From NCBI GenBank assembly GCA_021234155.1, contig JAJEKV010000064.1, positions 2,480,001 through 2,544,000 on the forward strand: a stretch of DNA of 64,000 bases. Direction: 5' to 3'. Shown one piece after another: positions 11,664 through 22,493 of this stretch; the first letter of the stretch is position 1, and every line of letters starts with the position of its first letter. A program made the translations under genes and the position numbers. Under the pieces are notes generated by a model, which did not search any database, was not told the origin of the DNA, and saw only the letters and a program-made list of their open reading frames with translations. The stretch is from Isoetes taiwanensis. Taxonomy: Eukaryota > Streptophyta > Lycopodiopsida > Isoetales > Isoetaceae.

Positions 11664-12526
11664 TCAAGGTTCGAGATAATGATAAACATAGATGAGACAT
11701 TAATTTGCAATATTTCAAAAGAGGCTTATAGTGGACTAAAAAGAGGTCTTATAGTGGACTTTCAAAAGGTCTTATAAGTGGACTAAAAAGAGCCAATTTA
11801 CTAAGTCACGTTTAAAGCTTCTTATTGAATGTTTTAGGCTCATGCTCGCATTTATTGGATGCTTTTGTAGCATAAAACTTTTTATATAGATTATTTTAAA
11901 TTGGTCCATATTTTAGACTTGGCTCTCACACAACTTAACTATACAGTATCTTTTGGGCATATCATCAATCACATATGCAAAGCATTATAACCACACACAA
12001 TATCTGAGATTACACAATTTTTGAGATTGGAGTAAGCATACGAGGCATGAACAAAATTTGTAAGGACATATTGTTTGATAGACATATGTATAGATATATG
12101 AATATAAAGCAGTTAGTTGGGGATTTCACAATTACCATTGTACATCCAATTGTCATTGGACCTTCAAACACGGATCAAAGTTCAATGCTAATACATACCA
12201 TATTGACTTATGTATTGCTATGACAAACATCTTCTGTTTAGCATCCACTATTCACTCTCACAACTTCTAAAGCTAGCATGTTTTCCATATGTTTTGTCCA
12301 TCCCCTAGATAGAAATCAATTCAATTCATTTTCAACGTTTTGTTCCTACTTAAATGTAATGAATGTTCTCTCATCCATTTTCCCTCCCAATTCAACATCA
12401 ATTGAAGAAAATATCCCTCACATCTTCACACTTTGATTTATCTACATAGTATACAAGACAAATGTGCACATTTTGTCCCACTTACAGAATCCATCATGCC
12501 TACCCATTCCACACGTCCCGAGCTAA

Positions 12527-12556
12527 TGCCCGGCATCGCCGGGCACACGTTCCTAG
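12527..12556 (+). mobile_element. Helitron 3' terminus
   Basis: An 8-bp stem (TGCCCGGC / GCCGGGCA, loop ATC, 12527-12545) is followed by 7 bases and CTAG, then T. This is the Helitron 3' signature of a hairpin shortly before CTRR with insertion before T. It closely resembles the ends at 24570, 48096 and 54075. I could not find a convincing 5' TC end; the element probably includes the gene fragments to its left. Confidence 0.7.
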
Positions 12557-12835
12557 TCTATATCTACAAAGTAGGGATGAAGAAGTAAGCTACATATCCC
12601 AATTGCATCAAACAAGACTTGGTTACCTTTGAGGGTAGAAAATAATTCCCTTTTTGGTGTGCTAGATGGACTCACATAGTCATTGCCACCAGTATGAACA
12701 GTTAGACCTGAATTAGTAAACGGCACCATGCTCTGCAAACCTGGAATTGAATCACAATTGATTGTAACTATGCTTTGGTTTTTTTAACTAAGTTCCAGAC
12801 TTTTTTACTCTCTTTACGATGTTCCTGTTTTTATA

Positions 12836-13035
12836 TATCTAAAGTGTCCCCTAAAATGAGCGAGCGATCTCATCCCAGGGGGCACTTTAGATACACAAAA
12901 CGGGAGAAGCAAAAGAGACTAAGCCAGCCAGGATCTTGTTTTATGTCGGGCTTACTCCCTTTTCGAGTTTCCTGCTTGAGGTATCTAATTCGCCACCTGA
13001 GTGAGCGATGTCATCCTAGGGGGCAAATTAGATAC
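12836..13035. repeat. Two related foldbacks with differing stems
   Basis: Foldback 1 (12836-12893) pairs TATCTAAAGTGTCCCCT with AGGGGGCACTTTAGATA. Foldback 2 (12981-13035) pairs GTATCTAATTCGCC with GGGCAAATTAGATAC. Their loops share GAG-GAGCGAT-TCATCC. Downstream of each is GACTAAGCCAG...GGCTTACTC-CTTTTCGAG. Stem bases changed on both arms while pairing was kept. Confidence 0.7.
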
Positions 13036-13884
13036 GATAAACAGAAAACGAAGGAGACTAAGCCAGGCTTACTCTCTTTTCGAGCTACCTATAAGTGCTC
13101 ACCTGTAAGTGCCTCAGTAGCTTGAAGTTGCTTTTGATCCTCCCTACTCACACCTAAGGCTTGTACCCATGCTGTAGAAAATTCATGACAGCAATTCTCA
13201 ATGCAACGATGATTACAAAATCTCGCAAAGTGAACGCAAATTTGTCAATGAGAATACAATTATACTAAGCACTTCAGGAATTTTGTTATGAAGTACCTCA
13301 AGAGGCTGAGCAGACATGGAAGATGGTATTGGTGACTGCATTCAGCAATCAAAGTTGGTAGTGGTTTCCCCATCCAGGATCTTGCCACAGAATGGACAGC
13401 CACTACCATAATCTTCAACCTTATCAAGGTGCGGAAGTAGTGGATCCAAGACAAATAAAGGAAGGCGGTCCTTGCAAGGCGAAACCTCTCTAACCTTGGT
13501 TCCGGCACTTTCAATCTTTGTTGTATCCGCTTCCGGCCGGTGCCAGATTAAGCTCCTCGATTTTTGTCCGCTCAAGTTCCGGTAATAGTTCCTTCATTCA
13601 GCCTACGTATCTTGGCATATAGCGAATCACCGTACGCCACGACTTGGTTTATCCTTAATCATTCCTTCCCATTTTTTTAAATCTTTATTCATCTTCGGGC
13701 CCGGAACTCAAGTTCTTTGAACCTTCATTTGTAGCACCTGCGCAGTTTTGATCACAAGTTTGCAACCTTGCCTTACATCTTGAATCACTTCTCGATCTTG
13801 TAGAGTTGATCCATTCTCCCGGTGTCTGTTGAATTCATCCGAAAGTAATCCAAGGTTAGTACCACATGACACAACAGCACCACT
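13036..13884. other. No recognisable gene
   Basis: No supported coding or RNA feature is visible; minus-strand frames at 13260-13575 have no recognisable content. Confidence 0.5.
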
Positions 13885-14450
13885 TTACACACCACAAATT
13901 CCATCATGACAAACTTTGCACCACAAATAGCGTCATATTCACCACATGTGGTGTGGCATGTGGCACCAAACCGGTGCCACATGCCACACCACATATGGCA
14001 CCACAATGCACCCAAGGCACCACATATGGCAATCCATTACGCCCGCACCACAAATGGCGTCAAAGACACCACATGTGGTGCAAAATGTGGATCCATAGTG
14101 GTGCCACATTAGACACCACATGTGGCACCACAATGCCTGAAGGCACCACATCGTGGCATCCACCACCCCATATATGGCGGATAGCGTGGTGCAATATTTA
14201 GCGCAGTTAGATTGGCACCACATATGGCGGACAATCCACCATTCACAAGTATCACCATATCTAACATCACATATGACACTAAGTATAGAAACATATGGAA
14301 GCCAATTCACTATTCGGATAAGGTACCACGTTTGGTACTATATGTGACACTACATATGCTACAAACTACATTATTAACATATAAGCGGCACCATATGACT
14401 GTCACCAGTAACACATTTGGAGCTACATACTACTCGTGGAACTGAAATTA
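13885..14450. repeat. Subterminal CACCACATATGGC array with 22-bp palindrome
   Basis: Dozens of CACCACATATGGC or CACCACATGTGG-like units lie close to the transposon's right side, in inverse orientation to the GTGGTG array at 2020-2560. At 13946-13967 and 13973-13994 two 22-bp arms are perfect inverted repeats around a 5-base loop (AAACC). Confidence 0.8.
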
Positions 14451-14628
14451 TCCACCACAACTCGAAACTAGCAAAGACAAATTTCCTACACATAACTTAC
14501 AACACACCCAAATGAAGAAGTAAGTGGTGTACACGATTGTTCAAGCTTGCTAGACCTTTTTGGAAAATATTGGTTCAATATTAAATTGCATCATATGGTG
14601 GTTCCGGAAGAAGAGGGTTGAAAAGTAC

Positions 14629-14979
14629 CTATTTTTTCAATTGATTTTCCCCCGAGATTCTTCTTCTGACTTGAGGAGGCTTGAATTGTGGCCTAGTCAT
14701 TTCAAGAGAGGAAGCATCATCTGTGGGGGGTTGCTCTGCTTCCTCACTATTTGAAATGATTGCATGCTTCCTCTTACGTTGGGACGGAGAGGCTTGGACC
14801 CCTTTTTCTCTTAACTGTTGCCAGAAACTCAACCAATTTATTTCTTTTCCTTTTGTGTGAAGGTAATACGCAACAGCCATAGTCTGTGAGGCCATGCCTC
14901 CCCAGGCACACTTCACGCCTGTGATTTTTTTGTAAAGGCACATATATTCATTATACCTCTCCTTGCTCATATTCTTCAA
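14629..14979 (-). CDS. Hypothetical protein, 116 aa
   Basis: An open minus-strand frame from ATG 14979 starts MKNMSKERYNEYMCLYKKIT, has a hydrophobic-aromatic middle (INWLSFWQQL) and a basic QRKRKH patch near residue 70, then a polar tail. I do not recognise it. It sits between the right subterminal array and the right TIR, where a second transposon protein could lie. Untranslated flanks show no clear promoter. Confidence 0.3.
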   Translation of the reverse strand: MKNMSKERYNEYMCLYKKITGVKCAWGGMASQTMAVAYYLHTKGKEINWLSFWQQLREKGVQASPSQRKRKHAIISNSEEAEQPPTDDASSLEMTRPQFKPPQVRRRISGENQLKK

Positions 14980-15220
14980 CCCGCATGATGAAACAAAACA
15001 ATATTCTAAACAACGAGAGAATCATGGGCATCCCCGAATCTAGAATGCAACCCACTGCAAGTGGATTTTCCTAATACTTTCGGGTCCCCAAACAGACTCG
15101 ATTTCTTCTTGTGTGGCGTAATGCTTTTTTTCTTGCAGTACATTTCCTTGTAGGTGTATCCCGTGGCATTCAAGTCCGGTATGATTAGAGCCATTTCGTG
15201 ATCGATCTTCTTGCCAGAAA

Positions 15221-15340
15221 TCAGAAATGGTCTTGCCGGATTAAGGGAGCGTGATCAGAGTTTTTGAGGGTAAATGAAAATTCAGAATCAGAAATGGTCT
15301 TGCCGGATTAAGGGAGCGTGATCAGAGTTTTTGAGGGAAA
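15221..15340. repeat. 67-bp tandem duplication
   Basis: TCAGAAATGGTCTTGCCGG... through GTTTTTGAGGG occurs at 15221 and again at 15288, nearly identical. Confidence 0.85.
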
Positions 15341-15504
15341 ATGATCGTGTACGTTGCTGAATAAGCCTGAATAAGACTGAAAGGACAAAATTTTGAATAA
15401 GTAATCATGTGTATTTTTGAAAAAATAACTCCCTCTCCCACTACAAATTCGGTAGTTCCCACCACACTTAGCACCCAAAAATGTGGTGCTAAAATGCACG
15501 TTTT

Positions 15505-15530
15505 TGTTCCACTACAACATGCTTTCACCC
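15505..15530 (-). repeat. Right terminal inverted repeat
   Basis: Exact inverted copy of 953-978, ending ...GCTTTCACCC and followed by the CATC target duplicate (15531-15534). Confidence 0.87.
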
Positions 15531-16740
15531 CATCCTTGGTATCTTCCATGTGAAACCGCAGTAATAAATCCTTGATGTATTTCGTTTGAGTGAGGTGAAG
15601 ATATGTAGAGTGCTGCCAAACTTCAATTCCTAAACAAAAATGTAGAAGACCCAAGTCTGTAAGCTCAAATGAATTACCAAGATCAGCCTTTAACTTCCAT
15701 ATTAGCTCTGTAGCATCTCCTGTGATGATAACATCATCGACATATAGAGTAAGAATACATATCCGACCATCATGATGCTTATAATAAAGGCTAGGGTCTT
15801 TATGAGATCTCTGAAATCATGCAGCTAACAGAAATGCATTGATTTTATGATTCCAGCACCTTGGAGCTTGCATCAAACCATATAAGCTTCGTTTGAGCTT
15901 GCAAACTAAGTGTTCTTGTCATTGTTTAATAAAACCAGCAGGCTGTTCCATGTAAATGGTCTCCTTCAAATCTCCATTTAAGAATGCACTCTTAAAGTCC
16001 ATTTGCCATATTGGCCATCCCTTGGCAGCTGCAAAAGCTAAGACTGCACAAATAGTGTCCATCCGAGCCACAGGAGCAAAAACATTGGTATAATCATAGC
16101 CAAACTTTTGATTATAACCTTTTGCTACTAAACGCGCCTTATGCTTAGCTATAGATCCATCTAAATTGAATTTAGTGCGAAAAACCCATTTGCTGCCAAG
16201 GACATTATGGTAGGATGGACGAGAAACCAAATCTCGAGTCTGCTGCTTAACATTGAAATTTCAATTTCCATGGCAGTAATCCATTCTTTATACTTGGCTG
16301 CTTGTTTAAATGTTTGGGGATCTTGATGCTCTTGGTATTTAGCCATCAAAGCGAAATTACATGTAACATTCTCCGGTGGTAAGCCAGCCAATCTCCTAGA
16401 TCTTCTTGGAGATGTCATAGGATCTGGAATAGCAGGAATAGATGCCAAAGAATAGTCAGCATCCAAAGAATTTGAGGAGAAATCACTCTCGTATAGAGGA
16501 AAGGAAACTCCCTGGCCTACAAGTGGAATGCCATGGTGATCATCTTCTCCGAAGATGGACACCAATGAAGAGCAACGGGATTATATGTTCTCCACCCAAA
16601 GTTCTAAGAAATTTAAAGTGGATTTTATATAGCTCAAAAGCATGTTCTTCTGTAAGAAGAAAAAATCTTATGGATGAACAGAAAATGAGAAGAATTCTAA
16701 GAACTACATGCTGCTCATTGGGCTGCATTAACAAATTCAA
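15531..16740 (-). pseudogene. Older Ty1/copia pol fragment (linker and reverse transcriptase)
   Basis: Read on the minus strand from about 16565. The pre-RT linker has SPRRSRRLAGLPPE. RT follows with GSKWVFRTKFNLDGSIAKHK, QMDFKSAFLNG and LKRSLYGL, then the catalytic YVDD box at about 15740 (LYVDDVIITGD), and LGIEVW...FHMEDTKD. The gene is then cut by the transposon at 15530 and resumes at 952. It has a frame change near 16230 and two stops around 15830-15925. Integrase and LTRs are not recognisable; the right boundary near 16740 is approximate. The linker gives an intact-looking proline/serine spacer typical of copia polyproteins. Confidence 0.85.
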
Positions 16741-16754
16741 CATGGCTAAACTTC

Positions 16755-17540
16755 GTGCAGTTAGAGACAATTATAGCTATGACAATGGCTGACCAGAATG
16801 CCTACTTGGCTTATCATGTTAGACCAGACCGCCACACCTTCTTGCATTATATTTATCGTGAACAAGTGTGCCAGAAATGCTTTATGGTTGTCCATCGTTT
16901 GGGGGCCACTAGAATGTCTCGAATACATAAAAGGCTGGATAAAAACCCTGCAATTGATGATCATTGTGGGCCAAGGCGAGTTATAACAATGCATCCTCTA
17001 GCTGCTGTGTCTTGGATGGAAAAATACTTCAGAGAGACATGTGAAAAGCTGCCTAACAGTAACATGTACCATTTGACAGACAACATCACAGAAAAGGATG
17101 TCTTCCAAGAATACAAAGAGACATGTATTCAGTCACGGCACGTTCTCACACTTCACCAGACTATGGAAAAATGAATTTGGTCTTGTGAAAATTCCCAAAA
17201 GACATAGCCTGTCAGTTTGCTCAACATATGCAGAATTAAAGAGTCAACAAGAATCTGCAAAGACAGAGGTTGAAAGAAGTAAGTTCAAGTTCTTTAATCT
17301 CACGGTTGTTTCCCAGAATTGTTTTGACCTTATTCCTTCTACAGATATTGCGCAGCAGAACCTTGCCAGACATCGTGAACAACAAGCAAGCCGAGAGAAG
17401 AAAGCTTGCCAAGCACAAGAAAAAAGCTCTCGAACGTCCACTGCAATATATATCTGTTGTAATTGATGGAACCCACGAAAATCCTTCGGGGCAGGGGTTT
17501 TTTAATCCTGATGGTAATACATTACTGTCTCTTTGATTGG
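16755..17540 (+). pseudogene. Transposase-like C-terminal half, broken
   Basis: Plus-strand coding begins after a GTGCAG acceptor-like site with ADQNAYLAYHVRPDRHTFLH. After a frame change near 17110 it continues WKNEFGLVKIPKRHSLSVC. A clean intron follows (GTAAGT at about 17280 to CTACAG at 17345). A basic helix and, after another frame change, PLQYISVVIDGTHENPSG come next. The YxSxVIDG(M/T) stretch is a likely first acidic residue of a DDE-like nuclease in a family I know only as uncharacterised transposon proteins. It lies outside the 953-15530 element, so it is a second, older family member into which copia sequence had inserted. Confidence 0.5.
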
Positions 17541-18902
17541 ATTCCATAGGCCTATTGGCCTCCGTAGACATTTTAGTCCATTCATTACAATTTATTTCAA
17601 TTCTAACAAATTGAGGTTAGGGTTTGGAGAAAAGACTCATGATTATTGAGCTCTCCACAAATTGCAACAGTCTTGAAACTCGATAAGGGATAGCGCACAT
17701 GTAGACATTACTTATTGTTTTAATTTTTTGACTTGCTATTCAACCTGTTGGTGCTTCTCATTTATTGTTTGCGTTGTCTTTTCACAACCTCCATAATTTT
17801 CTAAATTCTTCTATATATGTTTAACAAATCAAGGTTGTTTTCATAACTTTTATACGCATGCTTTCAAAAATTTACAACTCTTACATTCTTTTCTAGCCTT
17901 GTCTTATTTTTTTATCCAGCTTTTTTATGTCTCCCTGCATGATTTCTGTTGTGAGTTGGTCTTGTAATTTCCCTTGCAACCAAACCCTTTTGTTGTTGCA
18001 ATCCTGAAATGATGCCGTAAAACATTAAAAAAACGATAAAAAGATAGTTGATTCCTAAGCCATACCATTGCCAACCATCTTTCCTACCAAATCCAACAGC
18101 CACTCAGGGTTGCATCTGAAAAACAAGGAATAAGACCTACAAATTGGCCATGGACTTGCGGATAAAAATACGAGCTCCTCCCAAATTCTTTACATCTGCC
18201 ATGGTTGCATAACCAAAGGGCAAAAATCCCTATAAAAAATCCCTCAACCACATACTGCCCTAATTCTAGAATGCTAAGTGTATCCCAGAAGTTCAACTCT
18301 AGCGTTCACATACACCAAGGCCAAAATGTTCCATAATGGCAAGTTTTCGAACCAATAGGACTAAACTTTATAAAGTCGGTCTAAACCCTAAATAGATCTT
18401 GTTATTGAATATCCTTACTTGCAAGCTTGGTCATTATACATTGGATTATTAGATTTTTGTTTTTGTATGTTATGGGAGATGTTATTAGCAGGTTTTCCTA
18501 ACCGGAGCTGCCCACTTTCCTGCAATTTTAGCTATGCCACGTGTCGTGCCATGTCATCTAAAACCATTTTGAGCCATCCGATTCTCTAATTTCGATACGG
18601 CCACTGAAATTAGAAAACCCAAGAAATTCTCTGCCGTGCCTCTGGTTTTTTCTTCTTTTCCTCCTTCTGTGCGTGCGACGGGCAGCGTTAGGGCATGGTA
18701 AGGCAGATCCAGGCTATGGCAGATCAACTCGCCTTCTACACGGCATGTTAGGCTACAGAATATTTTTGTTTTCTAGAGTTCTTGAAATGGATTTTGATCC
18801 ACAAACATGGCAGGATCTGGCGGTTTTAGCAGCAACCGGATATGGCAGAGATTTTGGCTAGGGCACAAGATCCGATTTTCTCAGAGCAAATCGACAATCC
18901 TT
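17541..18902. other. No recognisable gene
   Basis: AT-rich DNA with no family match. From about 18540 it resembles a leader (ACGTGTCGTGCCATG, pyrimidine-rich 18630-18670), and GGCAGATC units repeat between 18700 and 18850, but no long frame follows. Confidence 0.5.
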
Positions 18903-21900
18903 CTCTTTTTGTCTCTGGTTTTATTTTTTGTTCTACAGGTTAAAGATTCAGGTAGATTGGGGTTTTCGGCAGAGAAGACCTATCTTGGCTTTGGCAGTGC
19001 CAAATCGGCAGGATTATGGCCGATTTCATCCCTCCATAACTCTGTTTTCTTTTTATTTCACAGGTTAAGCTTCAACCCATTCGTTTTTCAGCCCAGAGCA
19101 GGCCGATTTGATATGCTTGGAGGATTCTGGCTTTTAATTGCTCTTAATCTATCTTAGTTAGGTTTTCAACAAAGAACAGATAATATAGATACTGCATTCA
19201 CAGGAGATGTCGGGAGGATGCAAAACGGCTCTATAGCTAATTCCTTCTCTGTTTTAACATTTTAAGGCAGTAGCCATGGCGGATTCTGTGAGAAAACATG
19301 GTTCAAACAAAGGCCTGAGATCATATCCTTGTTTTCTTTTTGATTCTTTTCATTCATTTACATTTCTTAACGTATCCTGCATTCAACAAGACATAAGTTT
19401 CTTGTTCTAGATTTAAACTTTATGATAGATTTCATAGCATTCAATAAATTTACAAAGATTTCCTTGACCAAATCCCGGTAGAAGACTGGCTTCCACATTA
19501 TCATGCTAATGTGTTTCTTTGCTGTCAAATACATATGCTAGCATAGAATGGAGGAGCTTGGGAAACGTGTGACCACATGGAAACAGCCTGCAACAGCATT
19601 GACGACAAGGTACACTTCTTTATTGATGGGGACAAAAGCTAGTCAACGCCATGTATACGAACTTGATATTCGGGAAATGCGGATAGGGACAAGGGAAATG
19701 CCCTTCTTCGTACTCAAGTTAGATAAAACAATGAACTTAGAGAAATTGTGCTTTGGATTCATTCATACTTGATCTTTGCTTCGAACAATCTTACATTAGA
19801 TCCACACGGCATTGATCCACACTGCAAACCAGGAGAGGCAAAATGGCTCAAAGCTTATACCAATGCAAGGTGTAATCAAAGCCCACCTTGCCATGTTAAA
19901 CTAAGTGTATGCATTGGTTTCTAATGCACTAAACACTGCTTTACTCCAGAGCATAGCTTGCAAAAGTCTAAAGTCCAGTAGTCAGCAGGGGTTTTCGACA
20001 AATAGAACGAAGAAGTTGCTTCATAGGTTCGTTGCTCTATTTTGAAGATTTTATTTGTTTCTTATTCTTATTCACCTTCATTTTTGCCGGATTCGCATGG
20101 AAGCTGCAATTCTTACCTTAGATTTTGCATTGACTAATTATTTTAAGAGAGCAAGGTTAACATAAATTGTTTTCGCAGATCCAATATTTATGTGTAGGCC
20201 TTATCTCTTGCATCTATCCATTGACATCACCGAGGTATTTAAAGTCTGAAGCATTGTCTATAGAGGAGTATTAAAGCGTGAAGTTGGAAGGTAGATTCAA
20301 CAGGTTGATTGGCTTCATCGAAGGTTCTCTCATGGTAATGTGGTCCAGGTCCCATCTCTTGCATCCATTCATCGATATCATCGAGGTATTTATTTAAAGT
20401 TTGAAGCACTGTTTATAAAGAAGTATTAAAGCGTCAAGTTGGAAGGTAGATTCAAGTCTTGTATGGATTTAAATCATTGTTGCTGCTTAAATAACATGTT
20501 GAATAGCTTCATTGAAAGCTGGATGTTCTCATGGTAATGTGCTGTTGTGATGTATCCATCATATTTGTGGTGTCCATTTAATCATGCATAAGGCCTTCAC
20601 CTTTGAAGTCGAACTCTAAAGCATTTGAAACTCATGGGCACAATGAGCATGTTACCGTAGTATTGTGAAAGAGGCGGATAACCAGGTAGAATTTTTGTTG
20701 AATTTCATAAACCAACAAAATTAACACCTTAAGGAACCCTGTTCAATGTGAAACACTGCTTAATCTCTGGTTTTGAGGTTGCATTTGGGGTTTTGGATGG
20801 CATTATTACAGGGCCTCCAAAGTTCTGTCCTGGATGACGTATTCAGATACGGAAAAGATGAGAAAAATGGTTGTCATTGAGCATTTTTGCCATTTGTAAG
20901 AGGCCACTGTTGATGCAAATTCGACATGTTGTTTTAAAGTGAATTACCCGAATCACTTTAAAGACAGCAGAGCTGATCTTACAAACTTGCTAAATATATT
21001 CTATGAAGGATGGATTGTTCGGAGCAAAACAACATATATTGATCAAGTTACTCTATAACAACATTTGTTTATTTGTTTATTTGGTTCCTCCTTTACAGAT
21101 ATCATGTCAATGCTTGCCGTATACATTGAAGATTGAGGAACATCACACATACAACAAGAATATGTGACCATGTTTTATATGCTAAAATAAGACAAACCAT
21201 ATATTAATTTGATAGATGAGTGATGGTGCAATTTTTTTGTGATAATCTGGAGTGCTTACCACAACTTACAATTGGTAGTAGTAATCATGATGTTGTGCAC
21301 ATTAATAGGCCATGTTGATGGAAAATATTGCTATAGATTACCATGTTTATAGCATCATCAAGCAAATGGAATTGAAGATCTCAAGCTAACAGGGCTCACG
21401 CTGCTTATTCACGAATATAACATATAATTTGTAGCAATATTTCCATATTTTCCTCTTGCTCCAAAGCAGTTCCACCACCATGACAAAAAGCTCCTTTAGT
21501 TCATTAGGAAATTGCATGCAAGCAATGAAGAACATTCAAAAGGGGCCTTCTTTTGTAGCAACACATACGTGTAGCTTGTCACGACGATTTTGCCAACTTT
21601 AAATTCAAAACCACGAGAAAAAGTTCACATGTTCTAGCGAGTAGCATGCACAATGGGCTACCCATTGCTCCTATGGTTGTTGCTCCTACCCATTGATTTT
21701 ATGTTGCATCATATTGTCCTTCAGATGGCGGATCCTAGCCTTACCTCTGAAACTATGAGGTGAAGAGTTGTCTGATGAGATAACTATCCTGAATAAGATT
21801 AACAAGGTCTAAATTTGTCCTTCAACGCCATTATTGAGAGCTTTATGTTATATTGCATAATCATTCATTCATATGATGATTCTAAATAGTAATATCTATT

Positions 21901-22493
21901 AAGCGTGGAGTTTGACACTGGAAATGTACCTTACAATACCACTGATATTTAAATCCATAGTCAATGCCAACTAATTTATAGCTTCATGTGACGATGTTGT
22001 TGAAACCATATTGAACCATTGGATTGAAAAGTATTCAATTGCATTCGTAAACGGCATCTTTACAAATCACTATGTTAATTAAAGCTCAACACATCCATTA
22101 GGGCATTCATCAATTATTAACGTGTTTTGCTTTAACCATCAATGACATGAGCTAGCTCATGCAATTCATGGTCTGACTTATATATTAATACATAGGTGGA
22201 GTTACATGCATCAAGACGAATATGTGCTCTTGCAATGTAAGAGAAATTTTTCCTTTAATAACCTTGTCTAACCTACACTTAGAGCATTAGGCATACGCAC
22301 ACATGAGATGGGTTGTCCTTCCATTGGTCTTTTCTCCTCGTGTTGTATTTGACAACATCCTAATTTCCTTTGTAACATCATTCCCTCTAACTTTTCTTTT
22401 GCCTCAACCCTGCATTTCCGCTAGTTTTCTTTTATTTGAAAAATAAATAAGAAATTCAAAAAACATTGGCAAGTTCATGAATCTATCTATATA

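Larger units (their letters stand above)
953..15530. mobile_element. 14.6-kb DNA transposon with 26-bp TIRs, CATC target duplication
   Basis: The ends are perfect 26-bp inverted repeats beginning GGGTGAAAGCATGTTG (953-978 and, inverted, 15505-15530). They are flanked by CATC at 949-952 and CATC at 15531-15534. The flanks are two halves of one copia RT gene, so the boundaries are fixed independently by the interrupted gene. The interior carries a transposase-like exon near the left end (1303-1976), GTGGTG-rich arrays near the left end and CACCAC-rich arrays near the right end, satellites, a Helitron terminus and gene fragments. A 4-bp duplication with GGG-starting TIRs does not let me name a superfamily. 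Cargo may include later insertions. Confidence 0.85.

Noticed and set aside
17912-18296. Membrane-like minus-strand frames (63 and 70 codons)
   Set aside because: Hydrophobicity follows from AT-rich composition; no homology or gene signals.
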